From NCBI RefSeq assembly GCF_900316465.1, contig NZ_ONDD01000053.1, positions 1 through 6,886 on the forward strand: a DNA stretch of 6,886 nt. Direction: 5' to 3'. Source of the DNA: an uncultured Fibrobacter sp. GTDB taxonomy: Bacteria; Fibrobacterota; Fibrobacteria; Fibrobacterales; Fibrobacteraceae. A program made the position numbers and the translations under genes. Of this stretch, positions 5,586 to 6,886 are shown piece by piece; the first letter of the stretch is position 1; the number at the start of each line of letters is the position of its first letter. The notes under the pieces are model-generated. The model searched no databases, was not told where the DNA came from, and saw only the letters and a program-made list of their open reading frames with translations.

Positions 5586-6566
5586 TTGATTTGGTTCTGG
5601 GGCGTACTTTGTGCTTTGGCGCTTGTCGCCCTGTTCTTTCCGTTTATATTCTGGATTGATTTCTCGGCAGGCTTGAAAGGCGTGACGGTTGGTGTTCGCT
5701 TTTTCAAGAAGAATGTTTATACCTACACGAAGTGTTTTAAAAAAGGGCAGTCCTCCGAAGAGGAGGATGTTTCTGTTGATGAGGAAGACGCGGTTGCTGC
5801 GGCACCTGCGCCGAAGGTAGAAAAGGTGGAACCGCCGAAGCCGGAGAAGGTTGCAGAATCCGAAACAAAGCCTGAGGCAAAGGAAGAAGCGAAGTCTGAA
5901 AAGCCAGCAGAACCGGAATGCAAACTGGAAACAGAAAAGAAAATAGAACCGGAATCTGAAAAGAAACCGGCAGAAACAAAGGACGAGCCTAAGCCGGTTG
6001 AAAAACAGGAATCGGCGAAACCCGCAGGGAATTCTGAAGCGAAAGAAAAATCCAAAGCAGAAGACAAGCCCACGGAAGAAAAGGCGTCGGACGACGAGAA
6101 AGAAGAAAAGCGCTCGTTGACGGATCAGGAATTCTGGACACTTTTGCTCACGCCTGAATTTGATACACGCGCTTGGTGGGCGGTACGCCATGCGTTGTCC
6201 GCTTTGTTTAAGTTGTTCAGAATCCGGTTTGTAGATTGCTTTGTAGAAGGGATCCGCTTTCAGGAATACGAAAACATGGGCTATGCTGCGGCGCTGAATG
6301 GAATCCTCAAGAGTTTCCCCTATATAGGCGCGTGGGATTTTCGCATGGACTGGACACGCGATCACGAGCCGAAGGCGGAAGGCCATGTGCGCGCCTCGTT
6401 GAACTTGTGCCGTGTGCTGGGATTGATTGTGGCGATTCTTTTTTATGGCGGCATTGTCGCGTTTACGTTCTGGCGTCGCCGCGCTAAGATTCTTAAGACG
6501 GGAGAACTCCCGGAACTTGGTTTTGTTCGCAACAAGATTGTGAAAATGATGTCGGAGGATGACTGA
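5586..6566 (+). CDS. Two-helix membrane protein with a long Lys/Glu/Pro-rich linker (possibly DUF2953-like)
   Basis: The 326-aa product starts with a membrane helix (2-24). A short conserved-looking strand region (25-50) is followed by an extremely charged, low-complexity linker rich in K, E, P and A (about 55-177). A folded part follows (178-275) and a second membrane helix (277-296) with an Arg-rich end (WRRRAK) and a 26-residue tail. The overall plan, with a segment before the second helix (EGIRFQEYENMGYAAALNGI, 221-240), reminds me of DUF2953 membrane proteins, whose function is unknown; this is a weak match. Both the linker and the 178-275 segment lie on the same side of the membrane. 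The linker resembles the spacer of TonB-like proteins in composition, but no TonB C-terminal domain follows. The start is TTG, 5 nt after the MlaC-like stop, and its stop overlaps the start of the pseudouridine synthase by one base, so it is co-transcribed with both. Function unknown. Confidence 0.7.
   Translation: MIWFWGVLCALALVALFFPFIFWIDFSAGLKGVTVGVRFFKKNVYTYTKCFKKGQSSEEEDVSVDEEDAVAAAPAPKVEKVEPPKPEKVAESETKPEAKEEAKSEKPAEPECKLETEKKIEPESEKKPAETKDEPKPVEKQESAKPAGNSEAKEKSKAEDKPTEEKASDDEKEEKRSLTDQEFWTLLLTPEFDTRAWWAVRHALSALFKLFRIRFVDCFVEGIRFQEYENMGYAAALNGILKSFPYIGAWDFRMDWTRDHEPKAEGHVRASLNLCRVLGLIVAILFYGGIVAFTFWRRRAKILKTGELPELGFVRNKIVKMMSEDD
6554..6559 (+). promoter_or_regulatory. Strong ribosome binding site of the pseudouridine synthase gene
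   Basis: GGAGGA lies 6 nt before ATG 6566, inside the end of the upstream gene. It is the best ribosome site in the window and decides the start, whose A is also the last base of the upstream stop codon (TGATG). Confidence 0.9.
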
Positions 6567-6886
6567 TGCCTGCTTTGACTTTGGATAGACTGCTTGCCTC
6601 TATTGGCTTTGGTTCGCGCAAGGAAGCGCGTGCGCTGGTGCGTATGGGCATGGTAGAAATGGATGGCAGGGTCCTGGACGATCCGTTTGTCGAATTCAAG
6701 GAACGCCCGGAATCGATTACGGTGAATGGTGAAGAAGTCCCGACGATTGAAAAACTCTATATCATGATGGACAAACCGCTCGATGTAGAATGCAGTCATA
6801 ACGCCCGCGACCACCAGTCGGTGTTCGAACTGTTGCCGGACCGTCTTACCGCGATGGGAATCCAGACGGTGGGTCGCCTGGATGCG
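6566..6886 (+). CDS. RsuA/RluB-family rRNA pseudouridine synthase, N-terminal part (cut by window end)
   Basis: The 107 visible residues hold an S4 RNA-binding domain (about 4-55; LDRLLASIGFGSRKEA at 6-21, then GMVEMDGRVLDDP) followed by the start of the synthase domain: MMDKP at 67-71, SVFELLP at 85-91 and GRLDA at 103-107. The Asp of GRLD (residue 106) is the catalytic Asp of the family, which converts a specific rRNA uridine to pseudouridine. The spacing from the KP motif to GRLD fits RsuA (16S position 516) and also RluB/E/F relatives, so the exact target cannot be fixed. The conserved Gly two residues after KP is Asp73 here (KPLDVECS against KPQGYVCS in E. coli RsuA, recalled from memory). 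About 130 or more residues lie beyond the window. The gene overlaps the membrane-protein gene by one base. Confidence 0.9.
   Translation, partial: MPALTLDRLLASIGFGSRKEARALVRMGMVEMDGRVLDDPFVEFKERPESITVNGEEVPTIEKLYIMMDKPLDVECSHNARDHQSVFELLPDRLTAMGIQTVGRLDA

Noticed and set aside
5496..6386. 296-codon minus-strand open frame rich in Phe, Arg and Leu
   Set aside because: Its FR-rich low-complexity part is the reverse of the Lys/Glu-rich linker codons on the plus strand; a membrane-protein reading is an artefact.
1..6886. CRISPR array, insertion sequence or prophage genes
   Set aside because: No regularly spaced direct repeats, transposase, integrase or phage gene is visible, and the genes form an uninterrupted run on one strand.

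Overview
The window looks like a chromosomal segment of a Gram-negative, diderm bacterium, about 50% GC. It begins at the very end of an rRNA operon (3' part of a 5S rRNA) and then runs through seven genes, all on the + strand. The mix of genes (a GH57/DUF1925/DUF1926-type protein, TolC-like and MlaC-like envelope proteins, an RsuA-type pseudouridine synthase), the GAA-rich codon use and the short 'gtcatgctga' intergenic repeats remind me of Fibrobacter. That assignment is an inference from memory, not something the sequence proves.

Layout. 1-47: end of 5S rRNA. 51-88 and 156-191: two related intrinsic terminators, with a perfect 8-bp hairpin between them. 204-325: two copies of a short repeat and a pyrimidine-rich tract. 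331-2190: a cytoplasmic GH57-family protein whose catalytic motifs look destroyed. 2194-2883: a STAS-like domain joined to one membrane helix and a coiled coil. 2873-3556: a membrane-anchored lytic transglycosylase (SLT domain) that overlaps the previous gene by 11 nt. A 66-nt gap (3557-3622) holds an inverted repeat. 3623-4984: TolC-family outer-membrane protein. 5002-5580: secreted MlaC-like lipid-binding protein. 5586-6566: a two-helix membrane protein with a long Lys/Glu/Pro-rich linker. 6566-6886: N-terminal part of an RsuA/RluB-family 23S/16S rRNA pseudouridine synthase, cut by the window end.

How the genes may work together. The first three genes are spaced by 3 nt and -11 nt and are almost surely one transcription unit. 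They place a probable glucan-binding pseudoenzyme and a STAS module in the cytoplasm and a murein-cleaving domain in the periplasm, tied by membrane helices and coiled coils. The next four genes (gaps of 17, 5 and -1 nt) form a second tight group or a continuation of the first. It has outer-membrane (TolC-like) and periplasmic (MlaC-like) parts but no inner-membrane ABC or MFP partner within the window.

The most interesting points are the predicted loss of the GH57 nucleophile and acid in an otherwise intact 619-aa protein, and the overlapping STAS/coiled-coil and transglycosylase pair. Family assignments come from motif recognition by eye against remembered family sequences; no search was run.
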